Positions 1-8,527 are shown, counted from the stretch's first letter. The stretch: DNA of 64,000 bases from Coleofasciculaceae cyanobacterium (GCA_036703275.1 DATNPK010000076.1:1-64000), one strand, 5' to 3'. Notes: generated from the letters alone by a model not told the origin. Numbers and translations are program-made.

Positions 1-104
1 ATTTTCCTCACCAACACGAACCTTAAGTTGTTTAATTGTTAATTCTCGTTATTTTTTTATGTAACTTTGCTTAACAATTAACCGCTTTTCTCTGAGTCAT
101 AAAC

Positions 105-407
105 TCATTTAAAGCGAACGGTTCGCACCAATCCAATACCAATACGCGCCCCTCGTCGATAGTCTGGGTGTACTCCCAACCTACCTCCATTCCAAAGTCC
201 TGGTTGCGCCTCGTAGATCCTGACAACTCCGACAACTTTATCATCGTCATTAACTGCAATAATCGGATAAGCAATTGAATCATGTTCATCACGATCGCTT
301 GTTTTAAAAATTCTTTGTTCCTGGCTGAATATTTGCTGTCTTAGCAAGAAATATGCTTCTAATTCGGCGGGAGACAATGCTAGTTTAAATTGATAGGTTT
401 GTTTCAT
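105..407 (-). pseudogene. Truncated GNAT acetyltransferase of the Nit1 (nitrilase) cluster
   Basis: The 100 residues match, from memory, the N-terminal half of the MSMEG_0567/Sll0786-type GNAT N-acetyltransferase. The GNAT acetyl-CoA loop is visible as GRLGVHPDYRR followed by IGIGLVR. The family is usually about 180 residues, so everything after the first part of the GNAT fold is missing. The fragment lies just downstream of a radical-SAM fragment on the same strand, the order seen in Synechocystis sll0785-sll0786, where both belong to a conserved cluster of unknown product. I infer a remnant of a deleted Nit1 cluster. An alternative is an unrelated short GNAT protein, which the truncation argues against. 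Confidence 0.6.
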
Positions 408-433
408 TTGGTATACGATAAATACAGATTGAA

Positions 434-458
434 CTCTAAGGGCGATTCGCCCTTAGAG
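434..458. repeat. Perfect 25-bp palindrome at the end of the radical-SAM remnant
   Basis: Two 12-bp arms around a single base form a perfect hairpin. The stop codon of the radical-SAM remnant lies inside it. Its core, TAAGGGCGATTCGCCCTT, recurs exactly at 17944-17961 inside the DUF499 pseudogene, so it belongs to a dispersed repeat family rather than being only a local terminator. Confidence 0.7.
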
Positions 459-672
459 ACAATTATTTTCAAATGTAGATAACGCCGAACAAGCCCCACA
501 TTTAGCGCAACCTGCTTTAATATCTTGAGAAAACATAGCTATGCTATTTAACATTGCACCGACTTGTTCGTAGATAGCATACATAAACTCACTGCTGGGT
601 GGCTGATGATTTGCTAAAGGCGTACCTGTAATCGGAACAAAGGGAACAACAAAAGGATAAACACCTACGAGG
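453..672 (-). pseudogene. C-terminal remnant of a Nit1-cluster radical-SAM protein
   Basis: Reading the minus strand gives about 72 residues starting near VGVYPFVVPFVPI and ending with a cysteine-rich segment (AGCAKCGACSAL) and a stop. I recognise this as the C terminus of the MSMEG_0568/Sll0785 radical-SAM family, whose end carries a CxxCxxC-like motif. No start codon or N-terminal radical-SAM CxxxCxxC domain remains; the sequence switches near 670 to an unrelated plus-strand fragment. The neighbouring GNAT fragment (105-407) is its usual partner, which supports the assignment. The gene is dead. Confidence 0.65.
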
Positions 673-850
673 AAAAAGAAGCAGATAAACTAGCTCGTAA
701 TTGGTTGATAGAGGAAGAAGTATTAAATTTTTTTATTAACCAAACAAAACCAAAATTTTTTAAGAAAGCGATAATTAATTTTGCTTAATCACAAGACAGA
801 CACCCAGGTATTATTCTTGGTCGTCTTCAGCATGAGGGTTTAGTTCCATT
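669..850 (+). pseudogene. C-terminal remnant of an ImmA/IrrE-type metallopeptidase domain
   Basis: The plus-strand frame reads EKEADKLARNWLI, then a lysine-rich helix, an in-frame TAA, and then [17 protein letters not shown]. Both segments are typical of the C-terminal part of ImmA/IrrE-like or XRE-ImmA fusion proteins (the region after the HExxH helix, ending in GIxxGRLQ). The HExxH part is missing and one codon, probably CAA, has become TAA. The fragment begins exactly where the radical-SAM remnant ends and stops where a helicase scrap starts, so three unrelated genes are joined within 300 bp. Such proteins are often antitoxins or phage-element regulators. Confidence 0.55.
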
Positions 851-945
851 CATAATGGTTTTTCCCGCCCCAGGATCGTCTACCAATAAGAAGCGCAGGG
901 GTTGACGAGGTAACATATCCCCCTAGACTGCCATAATCTGGTATT
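847..945 (-). pseudogene. Walker A scrap of an SNF2-family helicase
   Basis: The minus strand encodes QIMAV, a stop in place of a probable tyrosine, then [26 protein letters not shown]. The [10 protein letters not shown] Walker A box is characteristic of large SNF2-type helicases of defence islands (DISARM DrmD-like and relatives). Only about 30 codons remain. Together with the DUF499 ATPase at 15.6-18.5 kb it may be debris of one defence system that combined helicase, methylase and ATPase; that link is inference. Confidence 0.55.
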
Positions 946-1064
946 GAACCTAAAGAGTATAGAAAGAATAATAGCGATCGCCTGCAAAAGTTTGAATGAT
1001 TAAATTTCTTTCTTCTCTCTCGGTGAATCCTTACAGTAAAATGTATTTGTCTATATTGTGTAAA

Positions 1065-1111
1065 TGCCGGGAGGCAGACTTGAACTGCCGACACGATGAT
1101 TTTCAGTCCTC
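1065..1111 (-). tRNA. 3' half of a tRNA-Phe gene (fragment)
   Basis: The minus strand reads from the 5' side of the anticodon stem through anticodon GAA (loop CTGAAAA), the variable loop, a TTCAAGT T-loop and the 3' acceptor strand. The upstream D arm and 5' acceptor are absent, and one base of the anticodon stem does not pair. A tRNA 3' half without its 5' half is the usual signature of an attachment-site duplicate left by an integrative element, or of a deletion breakpoint. Confidence 0.7.
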
Positions 1112-1244
1112 AAACAAATCTTTTAGCATCAGTATTTATAGCGTTTTTTAAATACAATTACTCCCAATTTACACCCAAAACTCTTATTTAATTCGGAGAG
1201 TTCTTAAAGTCATAGATTCATGACTATTATTTTCAATTCATAGT

Positions 1245-1378
1245 GAATTTGAATGTGTGTATGACTTTCACTACCCCAAAGTGACAGAATAACACTTGAA
1301 AAGCTTATAAGATAGAGTTCTTGGTTATTGAAAATTATATTGCCTACCTATTTTCTGCTATTTTAGGTTTTGTTAATC
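1245..1378. repeat. Copy 1 of a diverged ~130-bp direct repeat (other copy at 15.3 kb)
   Basis: This stretch aligns with 15285-15420. The best-conserved part is a 21-bp block with one mismatch containing CTACCCCAAAGTG, and a second matching block (CTACC then ATTTTCT) follows about 82 bp later in both copies. The block contains no open frame. It lies downstream of the truncated cysteine desulfurase. The two copies are in the same orientation and enclose about 14 kb that includes the whole metabolic cluster. Confidence 0.5.
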
Positions 1379-1389
1379 TAAAATCATTA

Positions 1390-1867
1390 CTATGATTTTT
1401 TACTTTCAAAGTGCATTGCTCGATCAATATTTGCTATGGCATCAGAAATAATTTCTGCCGATTGTTTTATTTCTTCTTCAGTAGTAAATTTACCCAATCT
1501 TATTCTGAGCGAGCCTTCGATTAACTCTTCAGATAGATTCATTGCTCTTAATACATGAGAAGGTGCTGCGACTCCAGAAGAACAAGCCGAACCAGTAAAA
1601 ATAGCCAAGTGATCGCGGATTCTAGCAATAATGGCACTATTGGGAATCCCTGGAATGGAAACATAAAGATTTCCAGCTAATTTAGAGGTTAGATCGCCGT
1701 TGACTACTAGATTTGATATTTCGTCTTGTAACATTATTGTAATTTGTCTCGTAATAGAGCGATCGCTTTTTCATCTTCTAGCATCTCTAACTGTTTTAAC
1801 CGACAGGCTTCACCCAAACCAACAATACCAGTCACATTAAGCGTTCGTGATCGCATTCCTTTTTGAT
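1390..1867 (-). pseudogene. C-terminal half of a cysteine desulfurase, interrupted by an IS6-family element
   Basis: Two minus-strand frames together read GMRSRTLNVTGIVGLGEACRL onward through the catalytic-cysteine loop TGSACSSG, APSHVLRAMNL and the usual C-terminal helix, so this is the last 150 or so residues of an IscS/DndA-type cysteine desulfurase, a PLP enzyme that mobilises sulfur from cysteine. An 11-bp tandem duplication at about 1734 (ttacaa repeated around taatg) shifts the frame. The N-terminal half, including the PLP lysine, is replaced by the left inverted repeat of the IS6-type element at 1868. No N-terminal half is seen beyond the element, so a deletion followed the insertion. 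Confidence 0.75.
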
Positions 1868-2338
1868 GGTTCTGCCGCAAAAAACTTGAAACGCGTTCGT
1901 AGTATGTTAAGCCTACAAACAATAAATAGGACAAATCAACTTAAAGCAGCCATAAAGAGTGGAAACATTTTCACGGAGAAATTATTTTACTCTGCGTCAG
2001 ATGGTATCTAAAGTATGCTTTAAGTTACAGAAATCTTGAAGAGATAATGATGGAAAGAGGATTGTCTGTAGACCATACTACTATTTATAGATGGGTAATG
2101 ATTTATGCACCTCAAATAGAAGAGAAAGCTCGAAAACATCTAAAGTTAACTAATGATTCTTGGCGAGTAGATAGACATATATTAAAATTAAAGTAAAGTG
2201 GAAATATTTGTATCGTGCAGTTGATAGTAATCGTAAGACTTTAGAGTTTATGTTGAGTGCCAAGAGAGATAAAAAAACAGCCTATAGGTTTTTAAAAAAA
2301 GCTCTAAAAGCTACACATAATAAACAGCCTAGAGTAAT

Positions 2339-2386
2339 CAACATGGCGATTATAGATGCGGAAGCAAGTTCCGCCTGTCTCGCCAT
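2339..2386. repeat. 48-bp palindromic element inside the IS6 transposase frame
   Basis: The unit begins ATGGCGA and ends TCGCCAT, with inner arms GCGGAA and TTCCGC. It adds 16 codons between PRVIN and VDKNPAYP without a stop or frame change, and the tri-nucleotide-compatible length keeps the DDE frame open. The bases atcaa flank it on both sides, like a short target duplication. Confidence 0.65.
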
Positions 2387-2594
2387 CAATGTCGATAAAA
2401 ATCCTGCTTATCCTGCTGCTATTAAAGAATTAAAAGAAGAAGAGCTATTGTCAGAGGACTGTGAATTAAGACAGAAAAAATATCTGAATAATATAGTAGA
2501 GCAAGACGATAGGTTTCCCAAAAAGTTAGCGAAATATAAATCATGTTTCCAGTATTTTTATAGAGCATGGCGAACATTGAGAGGCTATGAAATT

Positions 2595-2818
2595 AAGGAC
2601 GCTTCGGTCGGAGGTTGCCTCCGAATCGGAACGCATTCCCTTGCGACTTACGCCGTCCTAAAGGAAGACGCGAAGCGCGACACGAAGTTAGTCCGTGCAT
2701 GATAAGCTTCGAGACCGAAGGGAATCCTTTAGGGCAAATGCTTACTTCATACCGCTCCGCACTTGTCCTTACCGCAATGAGGATAACGCGGGGTCGTTCC
2801 TCCATTTTAGCCGTCCGT
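2595..2818. repeat. ~220-bp mosaic palindromic element that breaks the IS6 transposase
   Basis: The insert separates GYEI from MNAIRKGQ in the transposase. Its ends are complementary (GGACG near the start, CGTCC near the end). Inside are modules shared with other dispersed elements of the window: TCCTAAAGGA, AAGCTTCG and ATACCGCTCCGCA (reverse complement at about 46.33 kb). No protein is evident; the open frames across it are incidental. Confidence 0.6.
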
Positions 2819-3078
2819 ATGAATGCAATTCGTAAAGGTCAAATTGAAAATATCATGAAAAGTGATGTATTAGTACAAAGGAATTTTATTCATTCTCTCT
2901 TTGGAATTACGGTCTAAAAAATTAGTTGTTTACAGAGTTTTTCTGTCCATTGAAATTTTTTGCAACAGAACCAAATAAAGTTTTTACTAAATTGTACATT
3001 TGGTCACAATATTGCTACCTTATAGCAAATATTAATTAAGATGAGAGATCTCGAACTCAAAACCCCATAATTAAGCTC

Positions 3079-3900
3079 ATGGTTAATTCAATCAAGAAAA
3101 TTAATAGCACAGAAGAGTTAGATGTTTCCTGTTGGGTTAAAACTCGTAACTCTCTTGCTGGCAAATCAACTATTTTGTTATGGGAAGGTTCTGTTTACGC
3201 TTTTGTTCCTAATGAAAAGAAAAAACACCTGTTTAAAATTGTGGGCATGAGTGTTAGTCGCTGCCTGCAAAATGCTGATAATAGTTGGGATTTCACTTCT
3301 CGTGAATTAACCTACTATCTCGATCCTCATACAGAAGAGGTAGTTCATCAGTGGCATAATCCTTGGATAAGAGAAACAGTGCCTGTTGTTCATGTTGCCA
3401 ATCATCAAGTTCAAGGTTTATTTGAAGGCAATTTGCCTGCTCAAGTTAATGGGGAGACTACGACCTTTGTCTTCGATATATTTAGTGACTATCCTAATCC
3501 TTTAGGGGGAGATCCTAGATTTATTGAATATAGTCCTCAGAATACTTATCAAGCGACGGAATTATTTAAGCTAACTGTACCTACAGCAGAACTTCACGAT
3601 CGCAATATTTCTGAAGTATCTCAAGTAATTCTGAGTTGGGATCGGATTGGTCCTTGGCTACCTTGGATGAAAATGGGTAATAAGCCTGGGCAACTAATCT
3701 ATAGCGCCCATGGTTGTAAAATAAATGGTTTTAACGAATTACCCAAGTGGCTACAAGCAGAAATCAACCACCGTGTCCCATTGTATAAAGATGCTGCTGA
3801 CCAGAAATTAGACGCAGAAAATATTACTTCTTGGAAATATTTTAAGCAACATTTTGCTGATTATTTAGCTGGGGCAAGATTTCCTTTACCAACTCCCTAA
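3079..3900 (+). CDS. DUF1838 family protein
   Basis: The 273 residues match the DUF1838 family in overall plan: the segment YYLDPHTEEVVHQWHNPW followed by ETVPVVHVANHQV is its most recognisable part. No signal peptide or membrane segment is seen, so the protein should be cytoplasmic. The biochemical function of the family is not established; members often lie in catabolic or secondary-metabolism loci. It opens the metabolic cluster and is convergent with the aspartyl-hydroxylase-like gene only 22 bp downstream. The ATG at 3079 follows an AT-rich leader with a TATAGC element near 3016. Sequence composition is like the neighbours, and the gene looks intact. Confidence 0.8.
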   Translation: MVNSIKKINSTEELDVSCWVKTRNSLAGKSTILLWEGSVYAFVPNEKKKHLFKIVGMSVSRCLQNADNSWDFTSRELTYYLDPHTEEVVHQWHNPWIRETVPVVHVANHQVQGLFEGNLPAQVNGETTTFVFDIFSDYPNPLGGDPRFIEYSPQNTYQATELFKLTVPTAELHDRNISEVSQVILSWDRIGPWLPWMKMGNKPGQLIYSAHGCKINGFNELPKWLQAEINHRVPLYKDAADQKLDAENITSWKYFKQHFADYLAGARFPLPTP

Positions 3901-3922
3901 AAATTTCAATTATTAAATATTG

Positions 3923-4726
3923 TCAGGGAGTTCCTAAAGCCTTGTCCCACTCCAACTGATGCGCTAAACCATATTTAACAAAATCTTCTGGTTTAGCGCG
4001 ATCGCTTTTGCCAAATACCCCCAAACTATAGGGATTTTCTTGCATTCTTTGGGAAATTAATTCTGTTTCAAATTTGATGACTTCCTCTGTTGGTTTATCG
4101 GGTTTAAAAAAGTCAACAATCAAGACCGTTCGATCAAAGTCAGTATAGTTATGGGGACAATGGGGATAACTATGATCGAGAATCATAAATTCTCCCTGGT
4201 GCCAATATAGCTTATCGTGACAGATTTTCATGGCCACATCTCCCTGAGGCACAATTAATCCTAAATAACCTCGATTCATGTGGGGATTATAGTTGACGTG
4301 GAGCTTAATATCTAAACCTGGATGAAATGTACCAAAATAAACGTTCCTAATTACATTATCATTGCTTTGGTTCACTTCGGTGATCGCTTTGCCTAAAGTC
4401 GGAAAATATTTGGCTCGTAATGCCAGTACCTCTGCAACTGTCTGGTCTGTATCGCGATCGGGATAAGTTATTTGATACTCTTGAATATATTTTTCAATGA
4501 ATTTGCCCTGAAATAAGACCCCAAAGGCACTATATTTCTTGACACCTTTGGTTTTGATTGTTTTAGTTTTCGGACCCATAACATTCTCTGCCAGAGCTAA
4601 TTCTGATGGAGATGCCTGTTCCATGAAGCAGCTAAACTCATCCCGAATTTCCTGCCAGCAATCTTGAAAACTCTTGAGAAAGGAAAATTGTTGAGGGTCT
4701 AGATTATACTCAGTATAAGTTTCCAT
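3923..4726 (-). CDS. Aspartyl/asparaginyl beta-hydroxylase-like protein
   Basis: The C-terminal half carries the aspartyl/asparaginyl beta-hydroxylase fold (PF05118-like): HPGLDIKLHVNYNPHMNRGYLGLIVP split over its core strand, then LYWHQGEFMILDHSYPHCPHN. Family members are Fe(II)/2-oxoglutarate oxygenases. In characterised enzymes the first iron ligand is a histidine in the RxHLGL motif; here the aligned sequence is RGYLGL, so tyrosine replaces it, while the second ligand in DHSYPH is kept. Either a nearby histidine substitutes or the protein is not a classical hydroxylase. The N-terminal 100 residues are unassigned. It diverges from the amidohydrolase gene, sharing a 153-bp promoter region. 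Confidence 0.75.
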   Translation of the reverse strand: METYTEYNLDPQQFSFLKSFQDCWQEIRDEFSCFMEQASPSELALAENVMGPKTKTIKTKGVKKYSAFGVLFQGKFIEKYIQEYQITYPDRDTDQTVAEVLALRAKYFPTLGKAITEVNQSNDNVIRNVYFGTFHPGLDIKLHVNYNPHMNRGYLGLIVPQGDVAMKICHDKLYWHQGEFMILDHSYPHCPHNYTDFDRTVLIVDFFKPDKPTEEVIKFETELISQRMQENPYSLGVFGKSDRAKPEDFVKYGLAHQLEWDKALGTP

Positions 4727-4879
4727 CGTCTTTTCCCCAAAAGTGCCAGCTAAAGTATAAACAACATTTTGATTTACATCATAACCAACAGCTAGTTACT
4801 TCTCCATCTTAAGTCAGCTTTACTAGTAAATGCTTGGATTCAAGCTAAATTTAAAACAGAGCTAGCAAAAGAGGTTATT

Positions 4880-6367
4880 GTGTCTGAAACTCCTGTTCTG
4901 GACAAAATTATCAAAAACGTCCGTGTGGTTCGTCCCAATCAGCAATCTATTGAAACCCTCGATCTAGGGATTAAGGATGGTAAATTTGCCCAAATTGCCC
5001 CAAAAATAAACTCAAATCGCTCAATAAAAGTCTTTGATGCTCAAGATCGACTAGGATTCCCAGGCTTGATTGATGCCCATATGCACATCGGTATTTATCA
5101 ACCCCTAGAGCAGGATGCTGTCACTGAAAGTAAAGCAGCGGCAATGGGAGGGGTGACTACTAGCCTCAATTATATTCGTACAGGTCAGTATTACCTGAAT
5201 AAAGGCGGCTCTTATCAAGATTTTTTCCCCGAGGTACTGGCACTATCAGAAGGCAATTTTTACGTAGATTACGGCTATCATATCGCGCCGATCGCTTCTG
5301 GGCATATTGAAGAGATGGAGTATCTCTTTGAGGAACAAGGGGTAACGTCATTTAAAATCTTTATGTTTTACGGTGGTTATGGGTTACATGGTCTATCCGA
5401 CCAACAAAATCTCTTCTTGATGATCAATAAGGAAGAACGATATGACTTTGCCCATTTTGAATTTATTATGCGCGGTCTGACCCAACTAAGGGAACGTCAT
5501 CCTGAAGCCAGTGATTATCTTAGTCTGAGCCTACATTGCGAAGTTGCTGAGATCCTCAATGCCTACACCAAAATTGTCCAGGGCGATCGCAGTCTAACTG
5601 GTCTAAAAGCCTACAGTGCCGCCCGTCCGCCTCATTCCGAAGGATTAGCCATTTGTATCGCTTCCTATCTGGCACACGAAACCAACTGTGTGAATATTAA
5701 TCTGCTGCATTTGAGTTCTCGTAAAGCAGTCGAAGCAGCCCTAACTATGCAAGCAGCATTTCCTCAGATTAATTTCAGGCGAGAAGTAACGGTGGGACAT
5801 CTGATGCTGGATGTAGATGCGCCAACGGGCAAATGGGCAAAGGTCAACCCACCCATTCGTCCTCGCGAGGATGTGGAATATTTATGGGAACAGGTTTTAA
5901 ACCGAAATATTGATTGGATTGTCAGTGACCATGCCTGTTGTTCATCTGCCAAGAAAGCCAGTCTCAAAGACCCCGATAATATCTGGTTGGCAAAATCTGG
6001 TTTTGGTGGTACGGAATATCTGCTTTCAAGCATCTTTAGTGAAGGTAGTAAGCGCGGGATGTCCTATAACCACATGGCTGAGTTACTTTGTTGGAATCCA
6101 TCCCAGCGTTTTGGCTTGCGGGAAAAAGGAGATATTGCTGTAGGTTATGATGCGGACTTAGTTCTGCTCGATCCAAATGAAACTTTTGTCGTCCGTGCTG
6201 CTGAATCAGAATCTCAACAAGGTTATACACCCTTTGAGGGGATAGAGTTGAATGGAAGGGTCAAAAGTACATTCCTGCGGGGTAATCTGATTTATGACCA
6301 AGGACAAGTTATTGGTTCTCCTTGTGGGCAGTATTTAAAAAGACCTTATGGAATCTCCCCATCATAA
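4880..6367 (+). CDS. Cyclic amidohydrolase (dihydropyrimidinase/dihydroorotase-like)
   Basis: The 495-residue protein has the complete metal site of the cyclic amidohydrolases: GLIDAHMH (two histidines), a candidate carboxylated lysine in VTSFKIF, LHCEV and LLHLSS histidines, and the aspartate in VSDHA. The C-terminal strand domain ADLVLLDPNETF is also present. Such enzymes open cyclic amides such as dihydropyrimidines, hydantoins or allantoin. The substrate cannot be read from sequence; it is too divergent for me to call hydantoinase, allantoinase or pyrC, and a true PyrC is encoded at 57 kb. In the cluster it is the clearest intact hydrolase and may provide the ring-opening step. Confidence 0.85.
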   Translation: MSETPVLDKIIKNVRVVRPNQQSIETLDLGIKDGKFAQIAPKINSNRSIKVFDAQDRLGFPGLIDAHMHIGIYQPLEQDAVTESKAAAMGGVTTSLNYIRTGQYYLNKGGSYQDFFPEVLALSEGNFYVDYGYHIAPIASGHIEEMEYLFEEQGVTSFKIFMFYGGYGLHGLSDQQNLFLMINKEERYDFAHFEFIMRGLTQLRERHPEASDYLSLSLHCEVAEILNAYTKIVQGDRSLTGLKAYSAARPPHSEGLAICIASYLAHETNCVNINLLHLSSRKAVEAALTMQAAFPQINFRREVTVGHLMLDVDAPTGKWAKVNPPIRPREDVEYLWEQVLNRNIDWIVSDHACCSSAKKASLKDPDNIWLAKSGFGGTEYLLSSIFSEGSKRGMSYNHMAELLCWNPSQRFGLREKGDIAVGYDADLVLLDPNETFVVRAAESESQQGYTPFEGIELNGRVKSTFLRGNLIYDQGQVIGSPCGQYLKRPYGISPS

Positions 6368-6402
6368 AACTACCAAGACTTTTGCTATTTTGGACTTTAA
6401 TT

Positions 6403-7428
6403 CTAAGTGCCGATCAAAGTCCAAAAATAACCATCAGGAGCGATAAAGGAAAAACTCTCTTCTCCAAACTCATTAGGGATTATGTCCGTAACTTGTGATG
6501 CGTTACTGCTTTTAACACGGTTAAAATACTCCTTGATTCCTCGGACACGATAGGTATAGAGAGACATCCCCAAAGCTCCAGGTTGCGCCTGGGCCAAGCT
6601 ACTTTCTAACTTCATCTCTTCAGGAAAGCGAATAATATACATTCTGCCAGATCGGGCTAGTTTCCAGTCTGAAGCAGAAGATCGTGGATCGTCAAAAGAG
6701 GTTACCCAAAATCTCTCCCCTGGTTGTAGGTCAAAAATCGGTCTTCCACTTGGGGCATTTTCATAGGTACTTTCTACATCATCCTGGGTACGGAGTAGTC
6801 CTAGAACTTCTTCGTAAAACCTAAGGGTTTCTTTGCTATCATCCTGAACCACCATACCCATGTGGGTAACTTGGCTGGTTTGAAAAGTTGCATTCGGGTC
6901 GATCGCACCATAATTGGCAACAGTATAATTGAAGCGTTGAAAGAAAACCTGCCTCGTTAATGGTTGCAAGAGCATCATTTCCCTTACTCCCACCAGAGTA
7001 TCGACAAAGGGACGACCCTTCTCTGTTTGATAGATCACAGTCCATTGAGGATTGATGTACTTGATAGGTAAACCATCTTTCTCTGCTTTCTCTGCATGGT
7101 TAAGGATATTCAACACATCAGCGGTTAAACTAGTCGCCCAACGGTTGCCTTTAATTTTCATTGGTGTTAGCTGCAATCCTTCATTAGTCGGATTTTCCCA
7201 CATCATTAGACGAATCAAACCGTGGTCGGCATTCTGATGATAGAGTCTCACAGAGTGTAAAGCAGAATTTACTCCATATAAATCTTGTGCTACTGAGGTG
7301 GATAATTCTCCCTCCTGTTCAATTCGATAACCGAATTGTGACCAATATTGAATCATCGGTTTGGGATCGCTCACACCAATACAGACTTCATAGATACCTT
7401 CTATCTGATTAGTATTAATCTGATTCAT
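6403..7428 (-). CDS. VOC (glyoxalase/dioxygenase superfamily) protein, larger
   Basis: Two vicinal-oxygen-chelate modules are visible. The first starts at EGIYEVCIGVSDPKPMIQYW, the second at THMGMVVQDDSKETLRFYEE and ends with EESFSFIAPDGYFWTLIG, the usual VOC C-terminal strand. The 341-residue length fits a two-module VOC. Metal ligands are not clearly conserved in the first module; the second keeps the histidine in THMGM. The family includes glyoxalases, extradiol dioxygenases and isomerases, so no reaction can be assigned. It is transcribed on the minus strand ahead of no other close gene and lies 36 bp from the end of the amidohydrolase gene, convergent to it. Confidence 0.8.
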   Translation of the reverse strand: MNQINTNQIEGIYEVCIGVSDPKPMIQYWSQFGYRIEQEGELSTSVAQDLYGVNSALHSVRLYHQNADHGLIRLMMWENPTNEGLQLTPMKIKGNRWATSLTADVLNILNHAEKAEKDGLPIKYINPQWTVIYQTEKGRPFVDTLVGVREMMLLQPLTRQVFFQRFNYTVANYGAIDPNATFQTSQVTHMGMVVQDDSKETLRFYEEVLGLLRTQDDVESTYENAPSGRPIFDLQPGERFWVTSFDDPRSSASDWKLARSGRMYIIRFPEEMKLESSLAQAQPGALGMSLYTYRVRGIKEYFNRVKSSNASQVTDIIPNEFGEESFSFIAPDGYFWTLIGT

Positions 7429-7600
7429 CGCGATCGCTTATTTTAAAGGAGTAGGATTATTTATCAGTCTAGAGCAATCGGGCGATCGACCAATAGTCAA
7501 ACTGTAAAAGGTTCTATAATTCCAGCATTGAGATACAGCTTTAGGACTACCCTTTTTCTTTCAAAACACAGTCAATGTATCATCTTGTTAGACAGCATTA

Positions 7601-8527
7601 TTAACTCTTGAAAAACTGTATATTAACCCCATTAGGAGCTTCAACCAGGATCGCCCTAGCCCTTTCCCGATCGCAGCTAGATATTTCAACTGGTTTAGAT
7701 AATATCTTGATATTGTTATCTTGTAACTTTTGGATCAAAGCGGATAGATCATCTACGGCAAAGGCGATCGCAAATAATCCGAGATGGGGAGGCCCCGCGC
7801 CATCAGCTAGGGATTTCCCCTTAACCGAACATTGAATAAACTCCAATGCCGCATTTTTACTTCCCGTTTGATTGATGAATGCCATTCTCGATTCAGTACC
7901 TTCTGGTAAATTGAGAATATTATCAATCATGCCTGTTGGTAATACTTGGTCGAAGACAATGTTTAGTCCCAGAATATCCACATAGAACTTAGTTACCTCT
8001 TCGATATTTTCCACCACTTGAGAGGTATCCAGCATAATGCCAAAATCACCTTTAAATTCTGGTATTGGTTCGCTTACCCGTTCGATCAAGGCAATAGCAG
8101 TGTCGTTAGGCGCAATCATAATCGCTTCCTTGACGGTGACGGGAACCCAACTGGGGGTATAGGTAATGGGAGGACAAATAAATTGATAACCTTTTTGCTT
8201 CAGGCTTTCATAAGCAGCATCAACGTTTTTAGCTCGAAAGGCGATGGTAAATAAACCGTAGTCCGTTGTATTGCCTCCAGAACGAATAAATTTATCAGAT
8301 TGGGGCTTGAATTCAATTAACTCTAGTAAGGTTGTCTGTTCGTCATTCTTAAGACAGACTGCTTGACCAGTTGTTTCTGGCGGTAAGTTCCAAAGCTGCT
8401 CAATGGTATTAGGGTCTAGAGAATATTCCCCGACTACAGACATCTGGAAAATATCCCGATAAAATTTCACCGATTCATTCAGATCGCTTAAGCTAATGAG
8501 AATTCGAGCAATTCCATTTTTAATCAT
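7601..8527 (-). CDS. VOC (glyoxalase/dioxygenase superfamily) protein, smaller
   Basis: This 308-residue protein has two VOC modules, one beginning IARILISLSDLNESVKFYRD and the other FGIMLDTSQVVENIEEVTKF, each followed by YGLFTIAF or HLGLFAIAF strands. The usual first metal histidine of each module appears to be arginine or glycine here, so metal binding is uncertain. Together with the 341-residue VOC gene it forms part of a minus-strand set with the MDR oxidoreductase (8644-9648); gaps of 116-172 bp suggest either one loose operon or separate promoters. The substrate is unknown. Confidence 0.8.
   Translation of the reverse strand: MIKNGIARILISLSDLNESVKFYRDIFQMSVVGEYSLDPNTIEQLWNLPPETTGQAVCLKNDEQTTLLELIEFKPQSDKFIRSGGNTTDYGLFTIAFRAKNVDAAYESLKQKGYQFICPPITYTPSWVPVTVKEAIMIAPNDTAIALIERVSEPIPEFKGDFGIMLDTSQVVENIEEVTKFYVDILGLNIVFDQVLPTGMIDNILNLPEGTESRMAFINQTGSKNAALEFIQCSVKGKSLADGAGPPHLGLFAIAFAVDDLSALIQKLQDNNIKILSKPVEISSCDRERARAILVEAPNGVNIQFFKS

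Larger units (their letters stand above)
1954..2917 (+). pseudogene. IS6-family transposase, broken
   Basis: The first frame reads EWKHFHGEIILLCVRWYL, then YRNLEEIMMERG and HTTIYRWV, a typical IS6 N terminus with helix-turn-helix, and reaches the first DDE aspartate in WRVDRHI. A frameshift near 2190 leads into a second frame with KWKYLYRAVDSN, VDKNPAYP (second aspartate) and YLNNIVEQDDR (glutamate). Near 2340-2386 a 16-residue in-frame segment has been added by a palindromic element. After GYEI the frame is destroyed by a ~220-bp insertion, and MNAIRKGQIE resumes afterwards in another frame. It cannot make an active transposase. Confidence 0.8.
1868..2972. mobile_element. Decayed IS6-family insertion sequence
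   Basis: The left end reads GGTTCTGCCGCAAAAAA and the right end is the near inverted complement TTTTTTGCAACAGAACC, the terminal repeats expected for IS6/IS26 relatives. Between them is a broken DDE transposase. The span of about 1105 bp is longer than the usual 0.8-0.9 kb because two palindromic repeat elements (about 48 and 220 bp) have inserted in it. Flanking sequences show no 8-bp target duplication, so at least one flank has been rearranged. Confidence 0.7.

Noticed and set aside
840-1094. 84-codon minus-strand open frame
   Set aside because: It crosses the helicase scrap in a wrong frame and the tRNA-Phe fragment; the protein is not family-like.
2593-2917. Overlapping open frames in the middle of the IS6 element
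   Set aside because: They arise from the GC-rich inserted repeat; the only real coding content is the interrupted transposase.
2984-3021. NtcA-like site (GTA-N8-xAC) upstream of the DUF1838 gene
   Set aside because: Only part of the GTA-N8-TAC consensus is present; too weak to support nitrogen control.
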